Shown in pieces: positions 1-10,898 of a stretch of 64,000 nt of DNA. Made by a program: the position numbers and the translations under genes. Within the stretch, counting starts at the first letter, position 1; each line of letters begins with the position of its first letter. The notes beneath the pieces were generated by a model, which saw nothing but the letters and a program-made list of their open reading frames with translations, ran no database searches and was not told where the DNA came from. Source of the stretch: Azolla caroliniana (Eukaryota > Polypodiophyta); assembly GCA_043228905.1 (NCBI GenBank), contig JBHGNT010000017.1, forward strand, positions 18,414,001 through 18,478,000. The letters run 5' to 3'.

Positions 1-3000
1 GAGAGCTAAGGATCCCACGTTGCCACGATCCAACCGGTAGTGACCTATGTATTAATAGTCATTGGAACGTGGTAATTCACCTGTTTTATTCATCTTTGAT
101 GTTGGCTAATTTGTTGTGCTCACCTTCTTTTTCTATAGTCTATATTTACCTCCTCTTTAATGTTTCAACTCAACTTTGATTTTCTTGGGTCCTTCAGGCC
201 ATTCTTCACCATCGTGCTTCATATTTAGCTCAAAGATCTTTGTTGTCTACTTCAAGTGTAAAGAAATAACATTATAATGGATTAATGATTGTATTTGAGG
301 GTATCTTTGAGTTAATCAAATTGTGAAGTGTTTTCTTGAGGTCTATTAAGCAAACAAAAAATATAAAAAATGATTTGATGTTTTCTTTATTTTGAAGTCC
401 TTTATCATATTTAACATTTTGGCCCAATTGTCATTCTTAACAAACTATAACTTCCCTATGTGACAAGCTACATTTTATCCTAATGAATAACCCTCAAACA
501 TTACTAGGAGATACTTCACATATGTGGTACCTACTGGATTGGTTGACCTTTGACTTGGAACCCAATATTTTCTCATAGAGTCATCGGTTGAGGTGGCATG
601 CTTGTATTTATCACAACGTGAGAAGTGGGACAATGAAGGAAAGAAATCGTGTTTCAAAGTATGCCAATAATATAAGTAATAATTCATGCCATGATTCTAA
701 AGTCTAATAAAATGAACATGAGAAGAAAAAAGAAAAGTATTTGACACGCGTAAAGCAAGTTAAGGAATCATATATGACCGTGCAATTAGACTTGTTTTTG
801 TCAATATTTCACGTATGTCCAAATGAACAGTGGAGATTTTGTCTCCATAATCAATTTAATGCAATCAAATGGTTCCTATTTAGCCACATGCAAAGTTTAT
901 GTCAGTCACAATATACAAAGTAGTGTGATTATAAGGGTTACGTGCTATAACATTCCAGACTTGAGCATATGCTTGATGGCTCTCTAACTTTATACATAAT
1001 GTTACCCTATGCAATAGTTAATATCCACATTATGTATATGCATGGATATTACCATTTGGAGAATATGTTTTTATATCTCTATGTACCTACTTGCACTAGA
1101 TAGACAATATGAGAGGATATGTATGTAGCCAAATGCCTTTTAAAATGTAAATAGAAAACTTTAAAAAAGACATCCGAAAATAAAAAATAAAAATGTAGTG
1201 ATCATTTTTACTAGAGTTGTACTATCTCCAAAAACATACAAGAAATTGTACCAATTTTGGCATGCGTAATGGCAAGTTGCATAAAAAATAATGTTAAGCT
1301 TTAGTAATTACCAATGTTCATTACCTCGGTTTCTATGTAGGTAGACTTGGTCAAGGATTATTAATAGAGGGTCAAAATGCCCTTTGTAGGTGGGTTTGAA
1401 ATACTCAATCTATCTAAAGTTGATGCATATATGCATATTTGGTTTTTGGTACACATGACAAAAATTTCATGACCAGATTTAACCCAAGTTTGGACCTGTT
1501 ATTGATTCCTAAGTTATGATGTATATTTCTCTCCTAAAAAAGGAATGCAACCATTGTGCAAATCCCAACTTATAAAGCAATGCTTTAGATGATCTTAGAA
1601 TGCAATGATCATTTCAAGTTGGTTACTCATATTGTCTTCGTTGAAATTTAACCTGATGTTTATTTCTTAGAAGATAATATAAGCACCGATGGGGTAGGAA
1701 CATCAATGGTGCCACAATAGTCCACATGAGGTTTTTGTTATTACATGCATCCTTAATAAATGACCAAAAAATATCTTAAGGTAATATTCATTAGAGTTGC
1801 AAAAGATTGTCAACAACTCAACATACTCTGGCTTTAATATATGTAAATTGGTCCTACATATGACTTATTGTGATAATAAACTGATGGCTGCGTTATATAA
1901 ATGAAACGCGAATCTTATTGTGCACATTTCGAAAGTACAAAGATATATAGAATTGTGGCTCAAGCAACATCATATATTCTTGCAGTTGGGTGAAATGTAA
2001 CATCAACAATGGGGACTACAAAATGTTCCGCCTTCAAACAATGACAATAATTGTTTATTTTATATGCATATTATGAGATGAATATAATGATCATTGAGTT
2101 TGCAAAAAATTAAGGTTTTGTAACCTTGAAGCATTGAATTGACATTCAACAACAATCATATTACGGTTCGAGTAATTTGGTCAACTTAAATCAGACGCAA
2201 CAATTCCATGTTCTTATCATCTCAAAAAGGCATTGGATTACTAGAAGGGTTCAACTCCTTGTGTTTCCCATGTTGATTAAAAAATAGAGCGAATGTATCA
2301 TTATAAAACAATCATTCACATAAAAGCTAAAATAATATTCGTATAGAAGGAAATTTTACGAAAAGTTTATGTAACATGATACACCCAAAAACAAAACAAA
2401 ATAATGAGATTGGGTAAGATCGTGTAGACACTTGTTTTTGTCAAGGCATAATGATTGGTGTCAATGGAACCGTCAACGATGGAGAAGTAATGTGGATTAG
2501 TTGAAACATCATACATAACGGTGACTTGATTGACTTGATAAACATGTTTTTGGACTAAACAGTGGACGTACACAAAGAGTTTTCATACATGTTTTTTAAT
2601 TACCACCGATAATTCTATGGGCTAAAAAAAGGAGAATAAGAAAGAGTGTTCAAGGCATGCACGACTTGTTCAATACACTACCACAAAGGATCTTCGACCT
2701 TAGCCTTTTGGATCGTTCTAAATAAATATAAATGATAAGGTATCCGAATTTCAAAAGGGTTATCTGCTTATTTTTTAAATTGCCTATATATATGCTTGGT
2801 CGAAGTTGGAGTTCTAAAATCATATGAAGATTAACCTCGAATCATAAGAATTATTTGAATTAAGCTTTCTAATCATATATATCTTATGGTAATGATCTAG
2901 AGCTCAAATACAGAAGCATTTCGGGAATAGGAGAGCACACTTTTCGAATCTCCGATACATAGACGCGTGTCACGGGTAATCGTCTGAAGCATAGATCTTT

Positions 3001-3095
3001 GGGATGCTTTTCGTGACGATAAATGATACGTAAAAGAATGAAGCTAGGGATCATACATGGCAAATGATTGCACCGTGTATGTGTATATGCATGCA
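1..3095. other. AT-rich intergenic DNA, no gene seen
   Basis: Open reading frames here are short, AT-rich and do not resemble any family I know. I see no inverted repeats, LTR ends or tRNA-like sequences that stand out. It is probably intergenic DNA, perhaps old decayed repeats. Confidence 0.6.
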
Positions 3096-3161
3096 TGTAT
3101 TGTAGTGTGTGTGTATGTATGTGTATGTATGTATGTATGTATGTATGTATGTATGTATGTA

Positions 3162-3196
<35 letters not shown>

Positions 3197-3295
3197 ATAT
3201 ACGTACGTATGTATATATGTATTGTATTGGGTGTGTGTATGCATGCATGCATGTATGTATGTATGCATGGATGTGTGCTTGTTCTGACATATATG
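3096..3295. repeat. Compound microsatellite (TGTA)n/(TG)n/(TGCA)n
   Basis: About 200 bp of alternating purine-pyrimidine repeats: TGTA units, a pure TG run near 3167-3192, then TGTA and TGCA units. It ends about 115 bp upstream of the DOMON start codon. Tetranucleotide repeats leave every frame open, which explains the Cys/Val/Tyr-rich and His/Thr/Ile-rich phantom reading frames on both strands. Such tracts can adopt Z-DNA, but nothing in the sequence shows a function. Confidence 0.95.
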
Positions 3296-3410
3296 TGTGT
3301 ATGTATTGCCCTTTTTTCCTTTTGTATATGGACAAATATACATATGTACATGTATGTATTGAATCCAAAGCTCTTTCTTTACATGGTTATGCCCCCTTGA
3401 TGGCAGGTAG

Positions 3411-4007
3411 ATGGGAGAATCTAGCACCCATTGGGTGGCTGTGGTGGCCTTAATCCTTTCCATTGCCACCGTGGCTGCCGCCATTACGATCGAGGCTTGC
3501 CCTAATGTGGTGTGGGATGGCCGGCAAAACCGGCGATACTCCCGATGCACGGAGCTCGGCAGCCAAGGTGCGCGGCTCGCCTACTCTTACAATTCGCAGT
3601 CACGGCTCCTCGAGGTCGCATTCACGGGGCAGCTCTCGACGGCTCGAGGATGGGTTGGGTGGGGCATCAACCCCTCCAGCTGGGGCATGATGGGCTCCAG
3701 CGCATTGGTCGCCTTCCGAGCCGCCAACGGGAGCACCGTCCTCCCCTACAAGCTCAGCCCCACGGCCATCCGATCGAAGCAAGTCCGGTGCAGCCCCGTG
3801 GACTTGGCGATCCGGCCGGGTTCCCTTGGGGTTCACATCTCCGGGTCCGGTACCGTCTCCATCTTCGCGGCCTTGCTTTTGCAGTCCACCACTTCGATTA
3901 ATTTCATCTGGAACCGCGGACCTTCCGTGGTTAACTTTTCGCCTCAGCCCCACACACTTCTCTCGGATGACCTCCACGGATTCACGTCCCTCGATGTTTC
4001 CTTTTAG
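3411..4007 (+). CDS. DOMON-domain protein (AIR12 / CYB561-DOMON type), DOMON only
   Basis: This 198-residue protein starts with a hydrophobic signal segment (about residues 8-24) and continues as one DOMON domain (about 45-190). Members of this plant family are extracellular b-type cytochromes. AIR12 binds one haem through Met and His, and in CYB561-DOMON proteins the domain passes electrons to a membrane cytochrome b561. Visible family features are the GWVGWGINP strand, a GMMG motif (M93/M94) and PQPH (H181), which match the positions of the known haem ligands. CYB561-DOMON proteins usually have about 400 residues and AIR12 about 250 with a GPI signal. This one stops right after the DOMON fold, with neither b561 helices nor a GPI tail, so it is a DOMON-only paralogue or a gene fragment. 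The exon is strikingly GC-rich against its AT-rich surroundings. The ATG follows a possible splice acceptor (GGCAG), so an upstream exon cannot be excluded. Confidence 0.78.
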   Translation: MGESSTHWVAVVALILSIATVAAAITIEACPNVVWDGRQNRRYSRCTELGSQGARLAYSYNSQSRLLEVAFTGQLSTARGWVGWGINPSSWGMMGSSALVAFRAANGSTVLPYKLSPTAIRSKQVRCSPVDLAIRPGSLGVHISGSGTVSIFAALLLQSTTSINFIWNRGPSVVNFSPQPHTLLSDDLHGFTSLDVSF

Positions 4008-6051
4008 CCATCTCGCTTGTGTGCTTGCCCGCCCGTATCGCCATCACGTTGTCCGGTGCAGTCTCATGATTAATAGAATGACTACTAGGAGAGCTTTCCT
4101 AGGGGCCCATTTGAAAATTGATGGATGACTTCGGACCGCTCTATTGGCATTCACACATTGTTACTCACTCCTTTGGTCTTCCGGGATGGCCACTTTATCA
4201 ATTTGGTGAAGATAAATACTTTACTTAAGGAACTTAATGATATAGTTAAATCATGTAACTCAATAGCTACAAGATATATATGATGTGTCCAAAACCCACA
4301 TTCTTGTCCAAGACGAAACATAATGTTTATTATATAAGACTATAGACTCTAGCCAACAACCAAGATATTGGTCACCTAGGTCTACATATAACCATTTCTA
4401 GAGCTGACCCGTATTAGGTCATTCTAATTGTCACATATTATTCTTCTCCCATAATTTCATGTAAAGTTTCTCTCTCCTGTTGTGAATCTTGTGCCAAAGT
4501 TATCACCACATAGAGTAATGTTGTAAATTCATCATCCATTCCTTCCAGAAAGCATAGGGGGCTTAATCATGTCCAAGGCTCCCAACCGTTTTGTGGCATA
4601 GAATGGCCTTTTGGTTCCTTTCATATTACACCTAATTCCTTCTGGCTCGTATTGTTCCTCTAACGTCCTCCCTTCATCTAGTACAATCATTTACCCTTTT
4701 TCTAATACAAAACCTTTATATGAGCCTTGAACACTTGACCTTGTCAAAGTTCTCAAGTTTGGTACATTGCTTCTAGTTTCATGACCATGCTCTTGTATAC
4801 CCTTGTAAATTTAAATATATTTCATCGATGTGTATGTTGCCATGCATAACACCCCTAGGTATAAAGATCTCGCATATAAACCAAAGAATACGATATCCCT
4901 ACCATGGTGTCCCGACTCCCACATCTCATTTGTATCACCCTATTCTTAATTGAAGGAAATTGTATAAGGAAAGATATGTACTTGTTTCTCATCAATTAAG
5001 TTTATATCCTTAGGTTTAGCTCAACTACCTCTTCACTTACCCTTTTATTAAATAAGGTTGTTTTGCCAATGACACTTGTCTTTACAAGGGTTTTAAATGG
5101 TGAGAAATTAGTGAATCATTCATTGCTACAAAAATAAAGCATGAATATTTTCTACTCCATTTTCCATGAGTTCATATTCCATATCTTGCCATGGATTATT
5201 ATTACACCTATATTTTACCTACATCATTTTAACCTTTAGGTAATATGAATCATTTAGATGATCAAGGTGTTCTCAATTCTCTCATGATGTTTCTTGATTG
5301 TGGATGGATTCTTTATGATTTGAGGCAAGCAAATACCTTTCTTAAGCTCAATTCAACAAGGTTACTTTTCTTCGATCAAGGTACCACGATATTGTACAAT
5401 GTGTTTAGGTAACTACTCTCTTTATATTTAAGGACGTTCTACGAATATAATAACAAGGATTTCCTTGTCCTTGAAATCCATACTTGCAATTTTCTTTGAA
5501 TGCTTTCCCCCAATCAAAATTTTCAAGTTGCCATTTATCGAAACCTTGCTCTTCTTATCAAGTTGCATGTTACTTCTACCGACCTTTTAATCCCATTAAT
5601 GTTGATGCACATTATTCTGTGGGAGTTGACTATGACAACTGTTGCTTATGAAAGGATTTACACAAGAAACAATATTATATCTTTACTTGAAACCTATTAC
5701 AGAATTATATCGATAACATTGTTCCATGCATTATGACTTACAATAATATGTTTATAGATTTGTGTTGACACGAGTCTATAATACAAACTTTATATTTATT
5801 TGGACAATGGTTTTACATAGTTTGTGATGACATGTTAAAGTTTGACATAAACTTGTGGGTCATAATTAAACTCAATCTGTCATCCATCATTACAGCTGAG
5901 AGCTTTTATATTTGAACCACTTCTATCAAAATCACATCTATGTTTGAACTATCCCCTCTCTTTCTTACTAATATTAAACTATAATGACCAATAAATTAAA
6001 AGCTTTAAGAAATTAAATATCTACATCCAATCATCAATTGAACAAGGATAC
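4008..6051. other. AT-rich intergenic DNA, no gene seen
   Basis: Below-average GC, stop-dense in all frames, no recognisable domain. The right edge is the target site of the hAT element. A 78-residue frame at 5500-5736 has no family resemblance and was not called. Confidence 0.55.
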
Positions 6052-6059
6052 ATCATGAT

Positions 6060-6079
6060 CAGTGTTGCCTTTTGACGGC
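6060..6079 (+). repeat. hAT left terminal inverted repeat
   Basis: Twenty bases, the exact reverse complement of 21198-21217. Base 21 is the first mismatch. Preceded by the TSD copy ATCATGAT at 6052-6059. Confidence 0.95.
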
Positions 6080-6134
6080 CGTTTTGAACGTTTTTGGCAA
6101 ATTTAACTGTATATGAAAGTTAATTTTAAAATGA

Positions 6135-6155
6135 AACCGTCAATCTTGACGGGCA
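6135..6155. promoter_or_regulatory. hAT subterminal palindrome, left copy (candidate transposase binding site)
   Basis: The motif AAACCGTCAATCTTGACGGG is an imperfect palindrome built on CCGTCAA/TTGACGG. Nearly the same sequence lies at 21139-21158 near the other end. Further CCGTCAA or TTGACGG half-sites occur at both termini, including inside the TIRs. Subterminal repeats bound by the transposase are known for Ac/Ds-type hAT elements. The role here is inferred. Confidence 0.55.
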
Positions 6156-6375
6156 TATGTTTTATGAAAACGTAAAAATGAAGGCTTAAAATTTCATAAT
6201 ACCGTCAAATTTTACTAAGACCAATACTATAGTAGTATAGTCCTAGGTAGTAGGAACAAATTGTTCAAGTTGCATTGGGAGTGTAGGAATTTGAAAGGCT
6301 CACATATGTCACTAATAACTATGTGTGTAACAAAAAGGTAAAAAAACTAATAGAGTCTAAATTATGAATCTTTAC

Positions 6376-6549
6376 TTCCCTTTTCCCCCCTTTTCCCCCT
6401 TTTCCCCCATTTTCCCCCATTTTCCCCCATTTTCCCTGTTTGTTCGTTGCTCCCTCAGCCCTGCACCTTGCTGGAAGCTTGTTGCTCGTTGCCAGCTACT
6501 CATAGATTCAACATCTCCTGCAGCAGTCCTCCTCAACCATCTAAGGTAG

Positions 6550-6596
<47 letters not shown>

Positions 6597-6597
6597 C
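6376..6597. repeat. Pyrimidine minisatellite and CT microsatellite inside hAT
   Basis: TTTTCCCCC-type 9-10 bp units run from about 6376 to 6434, and a CT-rich microsatellite from about 6549 to 6597. They explain the Pro/Phe/Ser and Arg/Glu reading frames on the two strands. Confidence 0.85.
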
Positions 6598-7315
6598 AAT
6601 CCATTTTTGCTGCTAGTCTTTCCAGAATGACTGATATCATCTGAATAGTTGTGATTATTCATTCCTGTCTTATATGGTTGTGATATGTGCATCACTCGTA
6701 GACCTGAACACTGCCAAACAAAAATTCCAAGAAGCGATTCAAGTCACCATTATATGTAGATGGATCCGGAGGCTTTTATATTTCAATTTATGACTTTGAC
6801 AACCAGCCTTCTCAGTGGATGGATACTATCTTTCTGCTTGTCTGAAATCAAAGTTAAGAAACTGATCTCTCGTCTTGCAGTTAGAAGACAGAATGTGCAC
6901 GTTGGTCTACAGTTTTCTAATTGCACCCAATCTTCATTTTTTTGGACATACTTGGCCAATTTCTTGTATCTTCCTTTCAATTCTGTTTTCACTTTGTTCA
7001 GGTGCTTGTGCTACCTCTACTTCCTTTTGCTCTTCTACAAAAATGGCTGGAGATTTTGCATTACTCAAATAGTTTTGTGATTGTCATTACTCAAATAGTC
7101 ACTTAAAAACTAACTGAAACAAGAGGGGGGAACATAACATTTGCACTGAAAAAGAAACAACAAAATGTACTGACCTCTTCCACAACGGAAGCAAAGTCTT
7201 AGATAACAAAAACACAATCTCCATGATTAAATAAACATTAGTACCTCATAGGTTTCATTCAACTCTCTGCAGAGGATGACACTCCACCAAATTGCAACCA
7301 AAAGTTCTCTACTTG

Positions 7316-7992
7316 ATTTCAGCCCTCTGTAGTGGAAGAGACCACGCCAGATGCAACAGACACATTACTTGAATCCAAACCACCAGTACTAACACCACCT
7401 TTCCCCTCACCTTGATTGTATACATGCTGAGCAGTGCCTTGAGAATGGTCATCATAAGTGTTTCCATAGCTTGTCGAGTTTCCATAGCCTTGTTGAGCTG
7501 AGGTAGGGTGAGCATAACCAGATTGTGGTGGAGGAATAGACCCTTGAATAGCATAGTTTGGTGGGGGTTGTATTGGCCCCTGACTACCATATAATGCACT
7601 TGATCCTGGTTGTGAAGCTCCATAGCTAGAAGGTTGTTGGCCATAACTACTTGGTTGTCCATAATTAGTTGGCAACGACCCTTGAGTACCATATCCTTGA
7701 GTATTATATCCAGATTGAAGTTGTCCATAACCACCTTGAGAAGAACCACCAGATCCTGTTGAATCCTCTTGAGGGGGATACCCTGGTTGAAAGGAACCCC
7801 CTTGCCCATAGGTTGGAGCAGATTCTTGTTGGTTATAGCTCGTGAGTTGATGTTGACCATACCCAACTTGTTGACTTGTTTGGCCATATTGATTAAAACC
7901 TGGTTGTTTAGCAGCTTCTTGATTAGGCACTGGCTGGAGATTTTGCTCTTCCGGTTGATTTTTCTTCTCCAGTTTCTGAAGTATGTTGGTTT
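7316..7992 (-). pseudogene. Captured 3' end of a KH-domain/FUBP-like RNA-binding protein gene
   Basis: The minus strand reads open for about 225 codons to a TGA at 7316. It encodes a Tyr/Gly/Gln/Ser/Pro-rich sequence with YGQ, QPGY, SYGQQPSSYG and GYGQ repeats, ending in a Ser/Val-rich tail. Plant FUBP-like KH proteins, nuclear single-strand nucleic-acid binders, have C-terminal tails of this kind. No KH domain is present, because the fragment begins at the Ty3 insertion point with no start codon of its own. It lies inside the hAT element, antisense to the transposase, so it is best read as host sequence acquired by the transposon (transduplication). The other explanation is that the hAT element evolved its own low-complexity antisense protein. 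The KH assignment rests on composition and repeat style, so it is moderate. Confidence 0.55.
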
Positions 7993-8473
7993 TGTTATTC
8001 GCTTAGCCGGACAAGGCCTAACACAAGGTGTCACGGAGACACTTCGCCAAAGGGTGATTACGGCATAGGATTAAGATTCAACGATTACACCGACTTACGT
8101 AGGTTACACGATTAGATTGCTTTGGTTAATTACACGCGTAAGATATAACAGTGATTACAGAACGGAAATCAAGACAGAAGTATAAACATCATAATCTCTA
8201 TTAATTATCCGCTGTCATTACAATAGGGTCCGGGCCTTTAAATAGGTTATCAGAATCTCTATTAATTATCCGCTGTCATTACAATAGGGTCCGGGCCTTT
8301 AAATAGGTTTCCGGCCCGTAGTACAAAACGGTGCCTCTCGCACCTATTCGGGATCCGTCCGGATCTGGAACGGCATACCGTTTCCAGTCCGTCCGTCCAC
8401 ACTATGCTCATTTACAACCATATCTAATTAATTCCTTCACTCCGTATTTTGGACTCCTTGCCGGCCGGTAACA
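7993..8473 (-). repeat. G1 3' LTR
   Basis: 481 bp, identical to 17520-18000 except at offset 53. Contains a 61 bp tandem duplication carrying two TATA-like boxes. Confidence 0.96.
8193..8310 (-). promoter_or_regulatory. Duplicated 61 bp promoter module in G1 LTR
   Basis: Two head-to-tail copies (8193-8253 and from 8254) each contain, on the minus strand, CCTATTTAAAGG (8233-8246 and 8294-8307), a good TATA-box candidate. The other LTR has the same arrangement, so the duplication predates this insertion. Promoter function is inferred from the TATA match and the U3-like position. Confidence 0.6.
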
Positions 8474-8525
8474 CATGGCACGCCCGTGGGACAGTACCTT
8501 GTACGTCGAACCCTTCTCGGCCCCT

Positions 8526-10898
8526 TCATTGTTCACCCAAATTGTCCAAATTACTTTGTTCAAGAATTTCCGCTTGTTCTTCCGGTTGTGGTTGTTGCGG
8601 CTGTGCTTGCTGCTGCTGCTGTGGTTGCGGTTGGGACTGAGGTTGCTCCGACTGCTCTGCTTGCTGCTGCTGCTCCGTTTGTTTCGCTGACTCCGGCTGC
8701 TCCGTTTGTCTCTCTGGCTCCGGCATCTCCGTTTGACTGCTTCCGGTCCGGTCTCCTTCCAGTAACGGTTCCTCATCACTGAGGTTGACCGTAACTGGTT
8801 CTCGTTCTTTCTCTCCCCGGATCCGGGACCTCTCGTAGCTTTCAAACTGGATCTGCGCCTCCAGCCTGTCGTCGTCCAGCTGAGCTACAAGTTGCCGGAC
8901 TTGCTCTAGTTGGTCCTCTGCCAAGGCTTGAAAGTCTTCGGCAAGCTCATCCCTTATGCCGGTGAAGTCTTCGGAAGTCAGCATATAGCAATCATCTCCC
9001 TCCTTCCGCCGGTTCTCTACGTCAGCCCGGAGCAATTGGAGTTCCGCCGCGTTCGTGGCCCATTTGGTCCACCATTTGACGGAACCGTTGTCAATCAAGC
9101 TCTTGGTCTGGTTCAACCAGGCCCGCATTATATCTTGGATGCGACTTGCTCCCATTTGAGCTCTGCTTTCCACCACTTGTCGCTCCTCCTTCAACTGCTT
9201 GATGAGGGTTGCCGTGTCCTCCGCCTGCTCTCTGTAGCGCGTCAGCTGCCCTTGATATGTCGTTTGCAGCCTCTGCAGTACCTCCGCCGCTCTTTCTTTT
9301 TCCGCCTGCTGTTGCCTGAGGAGCTCTGTCCGAACCTTCTCCGCCTCTTCCAACCGTCTTCTGTTTTCCGCTTGTTCCTTGGCGAATGCGGTTGCGGTCC
9401 GATCAACTGCTTGCCGGAGCTCATCCGTCCGTTCCTTGTGCTCCGTTTGCAACCGTTTATACTCCCGGTGCAATTGCTCAAATTCCTCCGTTTTTTGTTT
9501 GAGCTTGCCGTTGAGCTGGCGATGGTTCCGGTCCTCCCGGTCCTTTACCTGCCGGAGTTCCTCCTTCAGGCGCTCTACTTCTGTTTCGGCGTTCCTCCGG
9601 AGCTTGTCCTTCTCTTGCAGCATTTTCTCCTTTTCCTCCTTGAGCCGGTCGTACGCTTGGTGGCCTTTCCGTAAGCTCTCCTCGGCCCGACGTAGATTCT
9701 CAGCAGTCTTTTGGAGTTCTGCCTCCGCTGCCGTCTTCAATTCTCTTTCGCGGCTCCTCAGCGCTTCTTGGGCAGCAAGCTCATCCTTTAAATCCGCAAG
9801 CTCTTGGGCTTGTGCCGCATTTCTCCCCGGAACGGTTTCCGTTGCCGGGGTCTGATTGCTATGTACAGGTTGATCTGTCGCTTTATTCTGTACATTGCCC
9901 GGAGTCACCGGTGCTTGGACTTGTGTTGTCAAAGCCACTTGCGCCATTTTCCTTGTGACCCTGTCCAAGTCTTGTTCAAGGCTCCGGATTCTGGACCGGG
10001 CCGTCTCTAGATCTACGGTTGTGACGAGTAACCGTTCCTGGTGCGCTCTCTCTTCCGCCTCTATATACTCGACCACTCCGGCGATTTGCTCGCCTACCCA
10101 CCGTAGCCACATGCTACTGGTGCCTTGTTGCTGTACTGGTCGGGTCGGCTCATTCCCTGTGGAATTGTCTGGCCTGAGTGCCTGCATGTGCCGTTCTGGT
10201 TCTACTCCTTGGCCGCCGTGTGCTCTGGCTGGGCTCGCCGGCTGTTGAATTCCGGTTCTCGCCGTCTCCGGAGCCGTTGGACTGACTTCTTCTATAGAAG
10301 TCGACAAGACCGGTTCCCTACGGACCGGTTCCGGTTCTTCCCTTGTGGTTTGCTCAGGTTGAGTTGGGGGCGTTTCTGCCTCTCGCGGGTACGACCGCTC
10401 CCCTCCTGTCTCGGCGGTCCTACTTCTTAACCGTCGTTGGAGGTGCTCTTCTGGCTCCTCCGTTTCCTCTTCCTGTGTCACGGCATGTTTCTGTGCCGTC
10501 AAGGGTTCCGGTTCCTTCTGTCCCGGTCTCCGTAAGGTTATCTTGACGGGTCGGACCGGTGACACCTCCTCCGGTTCTGGGGCCCGTTTCTTCCCTTTCG
10601 TCGCCTTCGACGCCAGCAGCTGCTGTCGTTTGGACGCCGGCTTCGAGGTGCTTCCTTCCGATACTCTTGGCCGCTTCTTTGGCTGGACGGTCTCGACCGG
10701 CGGCACGAGCAATGTTATCCATTGAGCTACGGCGTGCCACAGCTTCCGGCCCTCCTTGCCGTCCTTCCCCCGTACCATGTCGATTGCCATGCACAACCCG
10801 TCTGCAATCAACACCGGCCAGTCCACCTTGACCCCTTCATAGGTGGCTATGATCATCCCTGCCCGATTTTTTGGCATGACAGGGGGTCGGGGGTACAA
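8526..10898 (-). CDS. G1 third gene, C-terminal part (long coiled coil, Gln-rich tail)
   Basis: About 790 codons, in the -1 frame relative to the preceding 222-codon frame and overlapping it. The upstream limit is only the frame opening: the first in-frame ATG is some 20 nt inside and a TTG marks the listed edge, so an independent start is unlikely. It begins with a hydrophobic globular stretch (VDWPVLIADGLCMAIDMV). A Lys/Arg/Pro/Glu-rich linker follows, then roughly 320 residues of heptad-like Glu/Arg/Leu coiled coil, an acidic segment and a Gln/Glu/Pro tail. Proteins with long coiled coils in this position occur in other plant Gypsy elements and are of unknown role. The frame change near an A6 run (10866-10871 on the plus strand shows T6) means a one-base indel or -1 frameshifting. 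Confidence 0.6.
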   Translation of the reverse strand: MYPRPPVMPKNRAGMIIATYEGVKVDWPVLIADGLCMAIDMVRGKDGKEGRKLWHAVAQWITLLVPPVETVQPKKRPRVSEGSTSKPASKRQQLLASKATKGKKRAPEPEEVSPVRPVKITLRRPGQKEPEPLTAQKHAVTQEEETEEPEEHLQRRLRSRTAETGGERSYPREAETPPTQPEQTTREEPEPVRREPVLSTSIEEVSPTAPETARTGIQQPASPARAHGGQGVEPERHMQALRPDNSTGNEPTRPVQQQGTSSMWLRWVGEQIAGVVEYIEAEERAHQERLLVTTVDLETARSRIRSLEQDLDRVTRKMAQVALTTQVQAPVTPGNVQNKATDQPVHSNQTPATETVPGRNAAQAQELADLKDELAAQEALRSRERELKTAAEAELQKTAENLRRAEESLRKGHQAYDRLKEEKEKMLQEKDKLRRNAETEVERLKEELRQVKDREDRNHRQLNGKLKQKTEEFEQLHREYKRLQTEHKERTDELRQAVDRTATAFAKEQAENRRRLEEAEKVRTELLRQQQAEKERAAEVLQRLQTTYQGQLTRYREQAEDTATLIKQLKEERQVVESRAQMGASRIQDIMRAWLNQTKSLIDNGSVKWWTKWATNAAELQLLRADVENRRKEGDDCYMLTSEDFTGIRDELAEDFQALAEDQLEQVRQLVAQLDDDRLEAQIQFESYERSRIRGEKEREPVTVNLSDEEPLLEGDRTGSSQTEMPEPERQTEQPESAKQTEQQQQAEQSEQPQSQPQPQQQQQAQPQQPQPEEQAEILEQSNLDNLGEQ

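Noticed and set aside
3241-3264. TGCA-rich stretch as a regulatory palindrome for the DOMON gene.
   Set aside because: Simple extension of the microsatellite; no evidence of a specific site.
2884-3550. Overlapping frames on both strands rich in Cys/Val/Tyr or His/Thr/Ile.
   Set aside because: Produced by the TGTA/TG microsatellite; tetranucleotide repeats keep all frames open.
8910-9855. Plus-strand frames of 254 and 158 codons.
   Set aside because: Antisense shadows of the coiled-coil third gene of G1, whose Glu/Lys/Arg/Leu codons read open in reverse.
10898-10898. Independent start of the 790-codon frame at TTG.
   Set aside because: TTG is not a normal plant start and the sequence looks like a continuation of the overlapping 222-codon frame.
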